A stretch of 64,000 bases of DNA from CAIQJJ01 sp964606085 (GCA_964606085.1 CAZSFD010000013.1:14399-78398); one strand, 5' to 3'; shown: positions 42,490-51,838, counted from the first letter of the stretch. The notes: a model not told the origin generated them from the letters alone. Made by a program: numbers and translations.

Positions 42490-44415
42490 TCACACCGCGT
42501 AGAAGCGGAGGATGCTCCAGATGGCAAGGATATCCAGCACCACAAAACCCCCCAGGTAGGTGGCGACCAGCCAGGCGGCGGGGATGCGCGTTTTTTGCTG
42601 TATGAATTTGCCGATGACATACCATCCCAGGCACAGGAGCGCGGCCGTGGGAAAAATGGCCGGGTAGGCGTAGCGTGAGGCCGGGAAGAAAACAATCCCG
42701 ATCAGTGAATTGATGCCGCGAAAGAAGGCGGCGCCCCACACCAGGAGGCCGGCAAACAGCAAAAAAGTGATTTCACTGCGGGGCAGCACATGGCGATACA
42801 CCCAGGCGGCCAGGAGGGCGGCAACCGCGCCGATGAAGGTGAAGGCGATCAGTGGTCGGTAGGGTTTGCCACCCACCAGCGAAACATGCCCCCAACCAAA
42901 TTTGGCCCAAAATGTGCGCAATAGGTTGTCCATCGTGCTGCGGAAATACCAGTTACTATCCTGCCAATCACCCAGGGCGGTGACAATGGTGAACAAAGAG
43001 CCCGGGTAAAATTGGCTGAAGCGGATGCCAACCGTGCGGCGCACCCCCCACCAAGCCTGTTCGGCGGAACTGTTGCGCAGCAGGTTGCGGAACGTATTTT
43101 CTCCCCAGATGCCTGAAGCGCCATCGGGCGTGTTGAAGGTGGGGATGCCTCCCTGGGCGCTCCAATCGCCTTCGAGCAAAAGCAGGCCATCGAAGTAGAC
43201 CGTCACTGGGGCATCCTGGCTGGAAAGGCTGCTGGAGGGCAGCGACATTTTGAACGTTCCCTGCGCGGCGTCTAGGCGCACGGCGAAGCTGAAAAACCGG
43301 GGTTGCGTATCTACTTCCAGGGGGATGCGATACGAACGATTATTGTTGACCAGCCCAGGCGATGAAATACTGCCCGGCTGATTGGCCCACGCCCACCCGG
43401 CGATGGTTACCGTTGAACCGGCCAGGGTTTTGCTCACGGTGTGCGAGAGGGGTTGAAGCAATTGCGACGTGGTGTTGTTGGCGCTTGGCCGCAGTTGAAA
43501 GGCATACTGGCCCTGCGGCGTGTCGGTTTGAACCCGCCCGGCGTTGCTGGACGGATCGGCGTCATACCAAGAAGCCGGCTGGCCGGGGATAAAGGTGTAT
43601 AACAGGGATGCTGCAATGGCGGCACCGATCAAACCCCAGGCAATTCGGCGTTGTAGGCCGCGGTTCAACAACGCGAGAATGAGCGGAATAGGGATAAGCA
43701 GCACCGCAAAGGCTACGGTGCTTTTGGTCAAAAAGCATAAGATAGCCAGGCTGATGATGCCCAAAAAACGCAGCCAGTGTGCGCCCTTGCGGATTGTGCG
43801 GATGCTGAGCCAGAGAAAAGCGGAGAAAAAAAGTGTGGCGCCAACATCATTGTTCAGGGCGGTCATCATATCGGTAAAGCCGGGGATCATTAACATGGTT
43901 AGCGGGAGCAGCCAGCGCAGCGGGTGGCGCGCGGGGGTCAATTCGCAGGTCATGGCATATCCCAGGGCGATGGTCAGCAGGTAGAACAGCAGCGATACAC
44001 TGCGGGCGACATACATCTGAAAGGTGACATCGGTGGTTTGCAGCAATCGCAAGGGCAGCGCAACCAGCCAGTAATACCCGTGTGGATCGCCCAATTGCGA
44101 GATGCCAATCCAGATCGGTTCTGTGATTGACAGCAGGTTTGGTTTGAATCCCATCCCTTCAAAAAAGCGATGCTCGATCATCGAAGCAGCCACTTCGCGG
44201 CGCATACCCTGGTCATAATCCCCAGTGTTGGGCAGCGCCGGGCGATTGGCAATCAGCCAGACATGCTCGAAGTGGCCCGGCTCATCGTAATGCTGCCAGG
44301 GTGGAACGATCACGAGATAGATCAGCCCGTGAATTAACCCCAAAAGGAGCATCAGGCCGAGCGGCCAATGCTCCTTTTGGAAGGACATTTGTAGATTCGG
44401 GTTGTCTTTGTTCAT
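42490..44415 (-). CDS. Multi-spanning membrane protein, DUF2142/GT-C glycosyltransferase-like
   Basis: 641 residues with about 11 transmembrane segments. The first outer loop has PPWQHYDEPGHFEHVW, an acidic DEP motif placed as in DUF2142 and GT-C enzymes that use polyprenyl-phosphate sugars. A large extracytoplasmic domain (about 280-480) of beta-sandwich character lies between membrane halves. It probably transfers sugars to a surface polymer. It is followed upstream on this strand by a Wzz-like gene 11 bp away, which supports a surface polysaccharide role. Confidence 0.7.
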   Translation of the reverse strand: MNKDNPNLQMSFQKEHWPLGLMLLLGLIHGLIYLVIVPPWQHYDEPGHFEHVWLIANRPALPNTGDYDQGMRREVAASMIEHRFFEGMGFKPNLLSITEPIWIGISQLGDPHGYYWLVALPLRLLQTTDVTFQMYVARSVSLLFYLLTIALGYAMTCELTPARHPLRWLLPLTMLMIPGFTDMMTALNNDVGATLFFSAFLWLSIRTIRKGAHWLRFLGIISLAILCFLTKSTVAFAVLLIPIPLILALLNRGLQRRIAWGLIGAAIAASLLYTFIPGQPASWYDADPSSNAGRVQTDTPQGQYAFQLRPSANNTTSQLLQPLSHTVSKTLAGSTVTIAGWAWANQPGSISSPGLVNNNRSYRIPLEVDTQPRFFSFAVRLDAAQGTFKMSLPSSSLSSQDAPVTVYFDGLLLLEGDWSAQGGIPTFNTPDGASGIWGENTFRNLLRNSSAEQAWWGVRRTVGIRFSQFYPGSLFTIVTALGDWQDSNWYFRSTMDNLLRTFWAKFGWGHVSLVGGKPYRPLIAFTFIGAVAALLAAWVYRHVLPRSEITFLLFAGLLVWGAAFFRGINSLIGIVFFPASRYAYPAIFPTAALLCLGWYVIGKFIQQKTRIPAAWLVATYLGGFVVLDILAIWSILRFYAV

Positions 44416-44426
44416 TCAGCCGATCA

Positions 44427-45872
44427 TCAGCCAGATTGCTCCGTCGAAACCGGTTTATCGTTGATGAGATTGGCTGACACCCACCACACGCGCAGGATGA
44501 TGAACAGTGCTACGATAAAGAAGCCACCGGCTGTCCCAACGGCCACCTTCAGCAAGGTCCCCCGCGCAACCGGTTCGACGGGCCGCATGGCCTGGCTGAT
44601 CAGGACAATGTAATTGCTCGATTTTGGGGCGTTCTTGATCTCGGTCTCTTTTGCTGAGAGCGCCTGATAGGCCGACCAGGCCAGGTCACGCGCCTGGATC
44701 AGTTGGCGATAGGTGGCTTGTTCGCGTTCGAGTTGCGATTTGACCTGGCGAATCTGGTCGAAGGTATCTCCGAGGACCGCTGCACTTTCACCGTTCAAGA
44801 TGGAAAGCGAGAGTGTCTCCAGGGCGGCTTCGGCTTTGGCTTGTTCGGCCTGGGCCAGTTCGATGATACTTTCGACATCGGCGAGGTAGTTGGCGCTGGT
44901 GTCGCGCAGGGCTTCGAGATCGTTGATTTGCAAGAAGATGGCCGGTGTATCGGAGCGGTTGAAGGCTGAAAACTCCTGTTGATAAGCGCTCACATTGGCC
45001 TGGGGCAAACTGCTGTTTTTGACCTGGTTTTGGAAATTGACCGTCAGGCTCAAGGTGCTGGCGCGGGCCAGGAATACGGCCAGGGCGTCACCCAGGTCAC
45101 CGGCGGCAGATTGGTTGCCCTGTTGCAACAGGGTCTTCAGCGCTTGGCCCTGGATTTGCACCGCCAGCATCTCATTTTTGCGTGTGCGGTGGTATTCAAA
45201 CAACGCCAGCCGGTCGTTGGTTTGACCATTGTATAAAAGCACATTCAACTCATCCAACTGTTGTTGCAGCGCTTCGATCTGGCTGGTTTCGAGAAAGCTC
45301 TCCAGTTCTGCCTGGACTGTCTCATAATCTGCTTTGGCGGTTTGGCCCTGGGTTTCGACAATCGAAAGGGGTTGTTCGCCGCTGTAAGCCAGATTGACCG
45401 CTTCGACCATCACTTGCGCCCAGGTGTTGGCAATCGTTTCGGCCAGGCCGGCTTCTTCGGCCAGCGCTTTGATCAGGATGGTGTCGCCGACGGTTTCGAT
45501 AGTGATGTTACCGGCAAAGTCAGCCAGGGTCATATCGTCGGGCAGTTGATCTTGCATCGCCGTCATCACCTGGAAGGCGACGGCATCGCTGTTGGCAATG
45601 GTGATGATCGAATCGGCGCGGGTTTGTGTGTTGGTTGGGTCCGCTACCGTCGAAAGCTGCGAGGTGAGCGAAAGTTTGTTGGTCTGCTTGGTGAGCAGGC
45701 AAATGGCGGTCGCTTCGTAGGTTTCGGCGGGCAGCCAGCTAACCAGTAAGCCTGCCAACGCGCCCACAACGGCAAAAATCGCCAGGTACCCCCAGCGGCG
45801 AACGAGCGCCTGGAGATAGGGCCGCAAATCAATTTCATCGTTATCGTATACCGTCATCACTTCTTTCTCCAT
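44427..45872 (-). CDS. Wzz/chain-length-determinant-like polysaccharide export protein
   Basis: 481 residues. EIDLRPYLQALVRRWGYL leads to the first membrane helix (about 27-47), a long extracytoplasmic region with coiled coils, then a PxxPxx-type segment near the second helix (MRPVEPVARGTLLKVAVG). There is no cytoplasmic tyrosine kinase domain. Such proteins control export or length of polysaccharides. Starts at 45872 or five codons later (MTVYDN, with GGAG upstream) are both possible. TATAAT lies about 30 bp upstream on this strand. Confidence 0.82.
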   Translation of the reverse strand: MEKEVMTVYDNDEIDLRPYLQALVRRWGYLAIFAVVGALAGLLVSWLPAETYEATAICLLTKQTNKLSLTSQLSTVADPTNTQTRADSIITIANSDAVAFQVMTAMQDQLPDDMTLADFAGNITIETVGDTILIKALAEEAGLAETIANTWAQVMVEAVNLAYSGEQPLSIVETQGQTAKADYETVQAELESFLETSQIEALQQQLDELNVLLYNGQTNDRLALFEYHRTRKNEMLAVQIQGQALKTLLQQGNQSAAGDLGDALAVFLARASTLSLTVNFQNQVKNSSLPQANVSAYQQEFSAFNRSDTPAIFLQINDLEALRDTSANYLADVESIIELAQAEQAKAEAALETLSLSILNGESAAVLGDTFDQIRQVKSQLEREQATYRQLIQARDLAWSAYQALSAKETEIKNAPKSSNYIVLISQAMRPVEPVARGTLLKVAVGTAGGFFIVALFIILRVWWVSANLINDKPVSTEQSG

Positions 45873-46004
45873 GTTCCAGCCAAAATAGCGGGGCTATTAT
45901 ACTTGAAGTTGGGATAGGCCTCTTTGAACAGGGCCTGATTATCGGGCTTTTTGGAGTCAGAGACCATGTTTTGCCAACACCCTGTATGGATGAAAATGGC
46001 CTGG

Positions 46005-46078
46005 CCGCAGTGGCGCAAACTTTGGTTTGCGAGCGTGCGCAATTCAGCGCTCGCAAGTCAGAGACTTGCGCCACGGGG
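46005..46078. repeat. Dispersed palindromic repeat, family A, copy 3
   Basis: GTGGCGCAAACTTTGGTTTG, a central GTGCGCAATTCAGCGC and CGCAAGTC-AGA-GACTTGCG, ending GCCACGGGG. Flanking TGAAAATGGCCTGGCCGC is shared with copy 2, so the mobile or amplified unit is longer than the hairpins. Confidence 0.85.
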
Positions 46079-46089
46079 CTATGTTCAAG

Positions 46090-46815
46090 TCAGCTACACA
46101 TCACGCCTTCGTCATAACTCATGGCAATGGTCTGACCGGGCTGCACAACCAGGAAATCGTCTTCCCACTCGCCCCACAGCAGGCGGCGGATCAAGGTTAG
46201 ATCGCCGGCCAGGCGCTCGAAGGCCCAGCCGCGGCGTGCCGCTTCCGCTTGCGCCTTGGCGGCCACGGCTGCGCCATCGCCTACGCCCATGTCAATGAAG
46301 GCGGCGCGCTGGTAGTGCTGCTGCCAGGCCCCCATCACTTCCATGAGGTAGGCGGCGTTGTCCTCGCCATATTTCTGCACGTATGCTTCGTAAGTTCCCT
46401 GGATGTCATTTTCCATCCCGGCGCCAATCGAAAGCGTGGTGGCCGAACCTTCGCCGCGCTCGATGTAATCTTGCACATACCAATATGTGCCGGGCTTGTT
46501 CTCGAACTGCTCGGCATAGCGCGCCCGGCTGCCCAAGAAGAGCGTGATGCAATCGTGGGCGCGGGGGATGACCAGGGGGATGCCCGCTGCGCTCAACCCG
46601 GCAGTGGCCTTGCCGCACAGCCCGTAGGCCAGCACGATGGCATCGTAGCCATCGGCTGCCGCTTCGATGCGGGTTTGCAGCAGGGCGCGTAACTGGTCGG
46701 GTTCGCTGTGCAGGCCAAAACGCAACAGTTCCACATCTACGATGTGGGGAGATTGGGCCGCACACCAGTACACAGGGCGGGCCAGGGCGTCACAGGTGAT
46801 GGCTTTTAGTTTCAT
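46090..46815 (-). CDS. DUF1638 protein
   Basis: 241 residues. IVLAYGLCGKATAGL, then VIPRAHDCITLFLGSRARY and GTYWYVQDYIERGEG match the DUF1638 pattern, with conserved Cys and His that could bind a metal. DUF1638 proteins often occur near corrinoid-dependent methyltransferase genes in anaerobes, but none is seen here. The gene overlaps a small zinc protein by 4 bp and belongs to a three-gene operon with a 581-residue protein. Confidence 0.8.
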   Translation of the reverse strand: MKLKAITCDALARPVYWCAAQSPHIVDVELLRFGLHSEPDQLRALLQTRIEAAADGYDAIVLAYGLCGKATAGLSAAGIPLVIPRAHDCITLFLGSRARYAEQFENKPGTYWYVQDYIERGEGSATTLSIGAGMENDIQGTYEAYVQKYGEDNAAYLMEVMGAWQQHYQRAAFIDMGVGDGAAVAAKAQAEAARRGWAFERLAGDLTLIRRLLWGEWEDDFLVVQPGQTIAMSYDEGVMCS

Positions 46816-47033
46816 AAGGTTCTTAACTCATCCAGCGTCAGCCGCCGGCGAATCCAGCGATATTTCTTGCGCAAATCCATGTACATTTCGGCCACTTCTT
46901 CTTTCGTGCCGTGATAGGAGCATTTGACGCAGTAGTATTCGGCGCGATCGGGGGCTTTGAAGAGCGTTACATCGGTCTCGCGGGCGAAGCAGACCGGGCA
47001 GCGCAGCACTTTGCGGAGTTGGGGTTCAGACAT
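46812..47033 (-). CDS. Small zinc-finger-like protein
   Basis: 73 residues. CPVC near residue 12 and CVKCSYHG near 35 form one zinc ribbon, followed by a basic helix DLRKKYRWIRRRLTLDEL. Zinc binding is predicted. It sits between, and overlaps or abuts, the DUF1638 gene and the 581-residue gene. Confidence 0.75.
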   Translation of the reverse strand: MSEPQLRKVLRCPVCFARETDVTLFKAPDRAEYYCVKCSYHGTKEEVAEMYMDLRKKYRWIRRRLTLDELRTL

Positions 47034-47044
47034 GGCGAAAATCC

Positions 47045-48790
47045 TTAGTCGGTTGGGGAAAGTACCAGGCGGGTTTTGATTTCCTGCCCGGCGGTCAGCG
47101 TGTAATCGAGCGTCAGCGTGTAATAGGGCGAGAAGAGCAGGCCCTCGGTTGCGCAGCCTTCGAGCGATGGCGTGATGGCTTCGAGCGTGACCGCCGATGT
47201 GATCGGCGGCAGGCTGGCCGAAACCGACTTCGCCGCGGCCTGGCGCAGCGTGCGGCGGCGGTAGGCGTAGGTGAGCGTCTGATCATCTACGGTGAGTGTG
47301 GCCCCGCGCAAATCCTCCGGGTACTCGGTGACGCCGTAGCAGCCTTTGACGTATTCGCGTACGGTCAGCGTGGCATTGGCATCTGAGCAGCGCACCAGCC
47401 GCCGGGTGATTTCGATCACGCCGCTGCCCTGGAAATGGTAACTCGTCTCGATGGCCGCTTCCAGCCGGGAAGCGAATTGCACGTTGGCGGGCGTCAGCGT
47501 GAGGGTGGTGCCCGAGGCATCTCGCTGTACGTTGGCTACTTTCGTCCGGCAGGTGCCCAAATCTACGGTCTCGTCACCGGCAGTGACCAGCAGGGTGGTG
47601 CGTGCGCCATCCAAAAAATGATGCGAGATGCCGCTGCGATAGACCGAGTGGATCACATAGGGATAAGAGCCGTACCACAGGTCCTGGGTATCGCTGCCGG
47701 TGGTGACGGGCGTGTGACCGATGTAGGGGCGCAGATCGCCGATGGCCCCGCCCTGGGTGGCATCAATCAGGCAGCGCATGTCTGGGCCGAGATACCAGAA
47801 GTAATGCTTGCCCGTGCCGTAGAGCATTTCTTTGGCCAGGTACACTTCGGGCTTGCCGATGGGCCAGTTGGCGCGGTACCATTCGGCAAATTCGGCCATG
47901 TGCATATCCACCAGTTTGCCCTGGCCGCGCAGCTCGACGAAGTATTCGAGCAGGTCGCGGTAGAGCTTTTGCGAGACCTCGTTGGGGTCTTGAATGGTGG
48001 GGTGGCCGGCCAGCCAACCCGGCGAGACGAAGACGTTGTAGTAGCTGAAGCCATCGTTGAAATCTTCCTGCATGCGGTACATGTCACACAGGTTGTAGTC
48101 GTAGGGGTGTTCGTAGCCCACGTTGGCCAGGCCGCGCTGGGCGTTGGCCGGGTGGCTGGCGAAGAAATCGTTGCGGCCTTCGTAGGAGAGGGCCGTGTCG
48201 CGGCTCAGGTGCGGCACGCCGATGATGCCCGTCCAGTCGGCTTCGTTTTCAGCGGGGCGCAGGGTGTGGCTTCGCGATGGATACCACGGACCCCAGGGCA
48301 TCCCTTCGTTGAAGAGATACCACGAGTTGTTGCAGCCGTGGAAGACCTTCACGCCCTCCTCGAAGCAGCCCGCCACGGCAATTTTGACTGCCGGGCAGAT
48401 TTCTTTGAGAATGCGCTGACAGGAAGCATCCAGGTGGTAGGAGGCCACCGAAACGGGGTCGTGGCCGAAGGTGCGCCGGAAGTAATCTACCGCCATCTGG
48501 ATGATGAAGCGCTTTTCGTCTTCCGCGTAGAGCCAGAGAAAATCTTCTGGCCCGCCGATGTGCGCTCGAAATTCGGGGCAGTCGTAGCCCATCGAGAGCG
48601 AAAGGGCGATCTCGTCACCATATTGGGCGTGGAAACGCTGCATATCGGCCACGATGTCGGGCTGCTGCATGGCGGCCACTTCGACCATCAGGGTGACTTT
48701 GAGGCCCAGTTCGTGGGCGTATTCCTGTTGTAACAAGAAAAAGGGGTACATGTTTCCGGGGGAAACGCGGTGCAGGAGATTGAGGTGCAT
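47045..48790 (-). CDS. Uncharacterised two-domain protein, possible carbohydrate-active enzyme
   Basis: 581 residues. The N-terminal 360 residues suggest an alpha/beta barrel of the deacetylase/glycosidase superfamily type (LKVTLMVEVAAMQ, EIALSLSMGYDCPEF, VSVASYHLDASC), rich in Trp, Tyr, Asp and His. The last 200 residues are beta-rich. There is no signal peptide. The exact family is not recognised. It starts the operon with the zinc protein and DUF1638; the ATG at 48790 lacks a clear Shine-Dalgarno. Confidence 0.55.
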   Translation of the reverse strand: MHLNLLHRVSPGNMYPFFLLQQEYAHELGLKVTLMVEVAAMQQPDIVADMQRFHAQYGDEIALSLSMGYDCPEFRAHIGGPEDFLWLYAEDEKRFIIQMAVDYFRRTFGHDPVSVASYHLDASCQRILKEICPAVKIAVAGCFEEGVKVFHGCNNSWYLFNEGMPWGPWYPSRSHTLRPAENEADWTGIIGVPHLSRDTALSYEGRNDFFASHPANAQRGLANVGYEHPYDYNLCDMYRMQEDFNDGFSYYNVFVSPGWLAGHPTIQDPNEVSQKLYRDLLEYFVELRGQGKLVDMHMAEFAEWYRANWPIGKPEVYLAKEMLYGTGKHYFWYLGPDMRCLIDATQGGAIGDLRPYIGHTPVTTGSDTQDLWYGSYPYVIHSVYRSGISHHFLDGARTTLLVTAGDETVDLGTCRTKVANVQRDASGTTLTLTPANVQFASRLEAAIETSYHFQGSGVIEITRRLVRCSDANATLTVREYVKGCYGVTEYPEDLRGATLTVDDQTLTYAYRRRTLRQAAAKSVSASLPPITSAVTLEAITPSLEGCATEGLLFSPYYTLTLDYTLTAGQEIKTRLVLSPTD

Positions 48791-48834
48791 AAGTTGGGGT
48801 GCTTTCTGGGGGGTTGCGATTGCAGAATGGGCGA

Positions 48835-48845
48835 ATTATAATCGT
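48835..48845. promoter_or_regulatory. Shared divergent -10 region
   Basis: ATTATAAT at about 48835-48842 supplies a TATAAT-like hexamer on each strand, between the 581-residue gene (minus) and the duplicated-domain gene (plus). Confidence 0.35.
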
Positions 48846-48884
48846 GGAACTGTTTGCCGGGAATTTTCTCAGTGGAGTGGAAAC

Positions 48885-49358
48885 GTGGAAAAGACAATTG
48901 TGTTGAAGGCCCAGGATGACCTTGTTCAAAAATTGCCTTTCAAACCCTATCGCAGCACGGCTGAACGTTTGGTGCGGCGTTTTGAGCCGGATCATGGCGG
49001 GTCTTTGAGCATGGAAGTGAAAACCCCCTGGGGTGAACTGTTGAAGGTGGAAGCGGGGGATTACCTGGTCAGCGAAATCAACGCTCCCGATGACACCTGG
49101 CCGGTGGAAGAGGAGATTTTCGCGCAGAGTTATCGCATGACATCGCCGGGGCGTTGCGTCAAAAGTGCGCTGACCTATCTCGTGCCGCTGGCCCTGGCCG
49201 TGCGCGGCGATGAGGACCAAATGGTGACGGTGCACACGCTTGAAGGGCCTGTCACCGTGCGGGCCGGTGATTTTTACCTGGCCAGGGGGGTGCAGGGGGA
49301 AATCTGGCCGATCCCCAACGAGAAGATCGGCACGATGCTCGTGCCGTTGGAAGGCTGA
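48885..49358 (+). CDS. Small protein with an internally duplicated AGD-WP domain
   Basis: 157 residues, not recognised. Two copies of one pattern occur: VEAGDYLVSEINAPDDTWPV then EEEIF (about 55-80), and VRAGDFYLARG then EIWPIPNEKI (about 129-150). Each is V-x-AGD-aromatic, a variable loop, then W-P. No membrane helix or signal peptide. The GTG at 48885 follows GGAG; longer frames run into the divergent gene and are unlikely. Confidence 0.65.
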   Translation: MEKTIVLKAQDDLVQKLPFKPYRSTAERLVRRFEPDHGGSLSMEVKTPWGELLKVEAGDYLVSEINAPDDTWPVEEEIFAQSYRMTSPGRCVKSALTYLVPLALAVRGDEDQMVTVHTLEGPVTVRAGDFYLARGVQGEIWPIPNEKIGTMLVPLEG

Positions 49359-49393
49359 CAAAAACGCTCTGGCGAAGACCAGAGCGTTTTTGT
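49359..49393. terminator. Bidirectional terminator
   Basis: ACAAAAACGCTCTGG pairs with CCAGAGCGTTTTTGT around a 5-nt loop. It serves the convergent duplicated-domain gene and the SLOG gene. Confidence 0.88.
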
Positions 49394-49397
49394 TGAA

Positions 49398-51773
49398 TTA
49401 AGGTGTGCCTGGTTTGGCCCGTTTGCGGGCGGGCGTTTCTTCTTCGGCGTCTTCGGCTTTGAGCAGGCCGAACCCGGCGGGGTCGGGCAGGTTGAGCGGG
49501 CGGGTGAACTGGTTGGAATTGATGTGTTCGAGTTGAATGCCGCGGTCGCGCGCTTTTTCGACCATGTTATGCACCATGCGCCCGGTCAGGTCATTGGGCG
49601 CTTCGCTTTTGCCATCCCACAGCGCAATCAGGCGCACTTTATCCACGCCCCACAAGAAGGATGAGAATAACGTCCAGCGGTTGTTGCGGGCGTGAATGTT
49701 GGGGTTGATGCTGGTGGGCTTGCCGACGTGTTCCAGTTGGAAGCGCAGGTGGACGGAGGGGTCGTTGCGCAGGTTGTAGAAGCGTTCCACCCATTTATCG
49801 CCTGCCAGGGCGATAAACTGGCGAATGTACTGCGCCTCCGGCGCGGGCAGGTGCGCCTCGACCGGTACGCCCAGCTCCAGGCAGGCCTCGGCAAACAAGA
49901 TTTGGCTGCCAGCCGCCAGGCCGGGGATGAAGGCGATATCTTCGGGGCCAGCGCCCAGTTTTTTGAGCGTGGCGCTGATTTCTTGTCTCACGGCGGCTTC
50001 GCGCTCCGGCGGGAAGCGTTTTTCTTCCTGGCCGGGAGCATCCAGCGGGTAGCCGGCAAAGACGAAGACATTGCTGGCGGTGAGGGGCAGTTCGCTGCTG
50101 CTCTTTTTCTTCTTTTTCTTATCACTTTCCTCTTCATCGGCTTCGATTTTTGCCATGCGGTGCAGTTCGTCTTGAATGGCGTGCATGCCGGCCTGCACAT
50201 ATTCGGTGCGCATTTCGAGCGCCAGGAGCATTTCGAGCTGTGAAAGTGACGATTGCAGATACCAGGTGTTGCGCCGGGCGGCGGTGAGCGCTTTGCGGTA
50301 GGCGCGTGTCACCTTGCGGGTGTTGTCGGCGGTCATCACGCGCAGTTCGGCCAGCGAGACGAGCGTCCAGTAATCCACACTTTCCACTTGCGATTGTGTT
50401 TCGAGGGCGAAGATCAGCGCCCCGCGCAGTTCGGGCAGCATCTGGCCGATGGCGACGATATCGGGATCGGGGTCTTCGGCGTCGTCATATTGTTCGGCCA
50501 GGTGCAGCAAGATGGTGGCAAGGGTGAGGGCATTGACGCCGGGGTAGGTGTTGTCGAGGTCGCAGCGGTAGCCTTTGATGTAGGTGTAAAAGGCTTTGAT
50601 CAGCCAATGGTACGACTCGAAGGCGGTTTGCAGGCGTTTTTCGCGGTCGGCCACCCATTTCCACGAATCCGTCCACATATCTTTGTAGATGCGCCCCAGG
50701 GTGCTCATGGCTTCGATATCACCGGGGACATCGTTGAGCAGGTTTTCGAGCTTGACGATGGCTTCGTCCACGCGGCCCAGGCGGTTGAGGAAGATGGCTT
50801 CCTGGCGGCGGAAGTGCAGGTTGCGCGGGTTGATTTCGAGGCCTTTGCGGTATTGCTGCAAGGCCAATTCGTTGCGGCCCATATTTTGCAGGGCTTTGCC
50901 AGCTTCGGAGATGGCTTCTTCTTTGATCAGCGGGTTGGTGATCTCTTCGGTCAGCAGCAAAATATCGCCGATGCGCTTCTGGCGCTGCGCCACGGTCACG
51001 CGCTGCTTCCAGTCGTTGTATTCGCGCCAGAAGCCGGTGGCGAGCGGGGTGCGCAGGGTCGAGCGGTCGGGTTCGACCAGGCCGGTGAGCAGGTTGAAAA
51101 TTGGGCTGTGGATGGCGTCTATATCAGATGCCCAGGTATCACGGGCGACGCGCACGATGGCCTGGCGGTCTTTTTCGATGAAGGCGGGGTCTGGCACGCC
51201 CTCGGCATTGACGTGGTAGGGGATGGTGCGCACGTTGAAGATGTCGAAGGGCATGTAGGCGCGGCCAGCCTGGATGTGGACGAGGCCGCGTTTGCGGAAG
51301 GCGTGGCGGATGCCGAGTTCGTAGAAGACGTTGGCGTTGTCTATGCTCATATCGGCGATCACCAAATCGGCCAGGAGCAGTTCCTGAAACATGTCGGTGA
51401 GGATGTCGCCGGAGACGGTCTCTTCGTCGGCGCGGAACGACTCAAAGCCGGCGGCTTCGAGTGAGGGCTTGATCAACTGCTGGTAAATGGCGTTGAAGTC
51501 GTAGGGCGAGCCGTCGGCGCCTTTTTTCTTGCCGAAGGGCATCACCACAAAGGCGTGCGGGCGGGCGTCGTGGCGTTCAAAGTCTAACGCGCTGCCGTGT
51601 TCGGGGGCATTCTCTTCGCGTTTGGCTTCGGCGGCAGCATCTATGGCTTGTTGAATGGCGGGTTTCTTTGCGGCTACGGTTTCGGCCACCACGTTGGTGA
51701 GGGCGGTTTTGAGGCTTTCTTTGACGGCCTGGGTCGCTTCTTGAATCAACTCGTTGGGGGTAGGCTCGGTCAT
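49398..51773 (-). CDS. Deoxyribosyltransferase-like/TPR/SLOG-like protein of a conflict-type module
   Basis: 791 residues. A helical N-terminus, then a Rossmann-like domain (about 75-190) with FVVMPFGKKK, ADEETVSGDI, ADLVIADMS and NVFYELGIRHA, the pattern of nucleoside 2-deoxyribosyltransferase-like (DRHyd) domains. Residues about 240-550 are TPR-like, resembling the TPR region before MAP3K TRAF-binding domains. After a Lys-rich linker comes a SLOG-like Rossmann domain (about 566-740) with FAGYPLDAPGQ and GSQILFAEACLELGVPVEA. These families bind or cleave nucleotide derivatives. ATG 51773 follows AGGAG. It is the last gene of the module; domain calls are from pattern. Confidence 0.75.
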   Translation of the reverse strand: MTEPTPNELIQEATQAVKESLKTALTNVVAETVAAKKPAIQQAIDAAAEAKREENAPEHGSALDFERHDARPHAFVVMPFGKKKGADGSPYDFNAIYQQLIKPSLEAAGFESFRADEETVSGDILTDMFQELLLADLVIADMSIDNANVFYELGIRHAFRKRGLVHIQAGRAYMPFDIFNVRTIPYHVNAEGVPDPAFIEKDRQAIVRVARDTWASDIDAIHSPIFNLLTGLVEPDRSTLRTPLATGFWREYNDWKQRVTVAQRQKRIGDILLLTEEITNPLIKEEAISEAGKALQNMGRNELALQQYRKGLEINPRNLHFRRQEAIFLNRLGRVDEAIVKLENLLNDVPGDIEAMSTLGRIYKDMWTDSWKWVADREKRLQTAFESYHWLIKAFYTYIKGYRCDLDNTYPGVNALTLATILLHLAEQYDDAEDPDPDIVAIGQMLPELRGALIFALETQSQVESVDYWTLVSLAELRVMTADNTRKVTRAYRKALTAARRNTWYLQSSLSQLEMLLALEMRTEYVQAGMHAIQDELHRMAKIEADEEESDKKKKKKSSSELPLTASNVFVFAGYPLDAPGQEEKRFPPEREAAVRQEISATLKKLGAGPEDIAFIPGLAAGSQILFAEACLELGVPVEAHLPAPEAQYIRQFIALAGDKWVERFYNLRNDPSVHLRFQLEHVGKPTSINPNIHARNNRWTLFSSFLWGVDKVRLIALWDGKSEAPNDLTGRMVHNMVEKARDRGIQLEHINSNQFTRPLNLPDPAGFGLLKAEDAEEETPARKRAKPGTP

Positions 51774-51796
51774 GGTTGGTCTCCTGTAAAGAAAGA

Positions 51797-51838
51797 CTTC
51801 CGAAACCTGGTAGGAACTCGGTCCTGCGATTTCGGAAG
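51797..51838 (-). terminator. Hairpin between the SLATT-like and SLOG-like genes
   Basis: CTTCCGAAA and TTTCGGAAG form a 9-bp stem with an inner stem (AGGAC/GTTCCT type). On the minus strand it is followed by TCTTTCTTT. It could attenuate transcription into the last gene of the module or be another intergenic repeat. Confidence 0.5.

Noticed and set aside
47435..48733. A 432-codon open frame on the plus strand
   Set aside because: It is antisense to the 581-residue minus-strand gene, has no ribosome-binding site and no recognisable motif.
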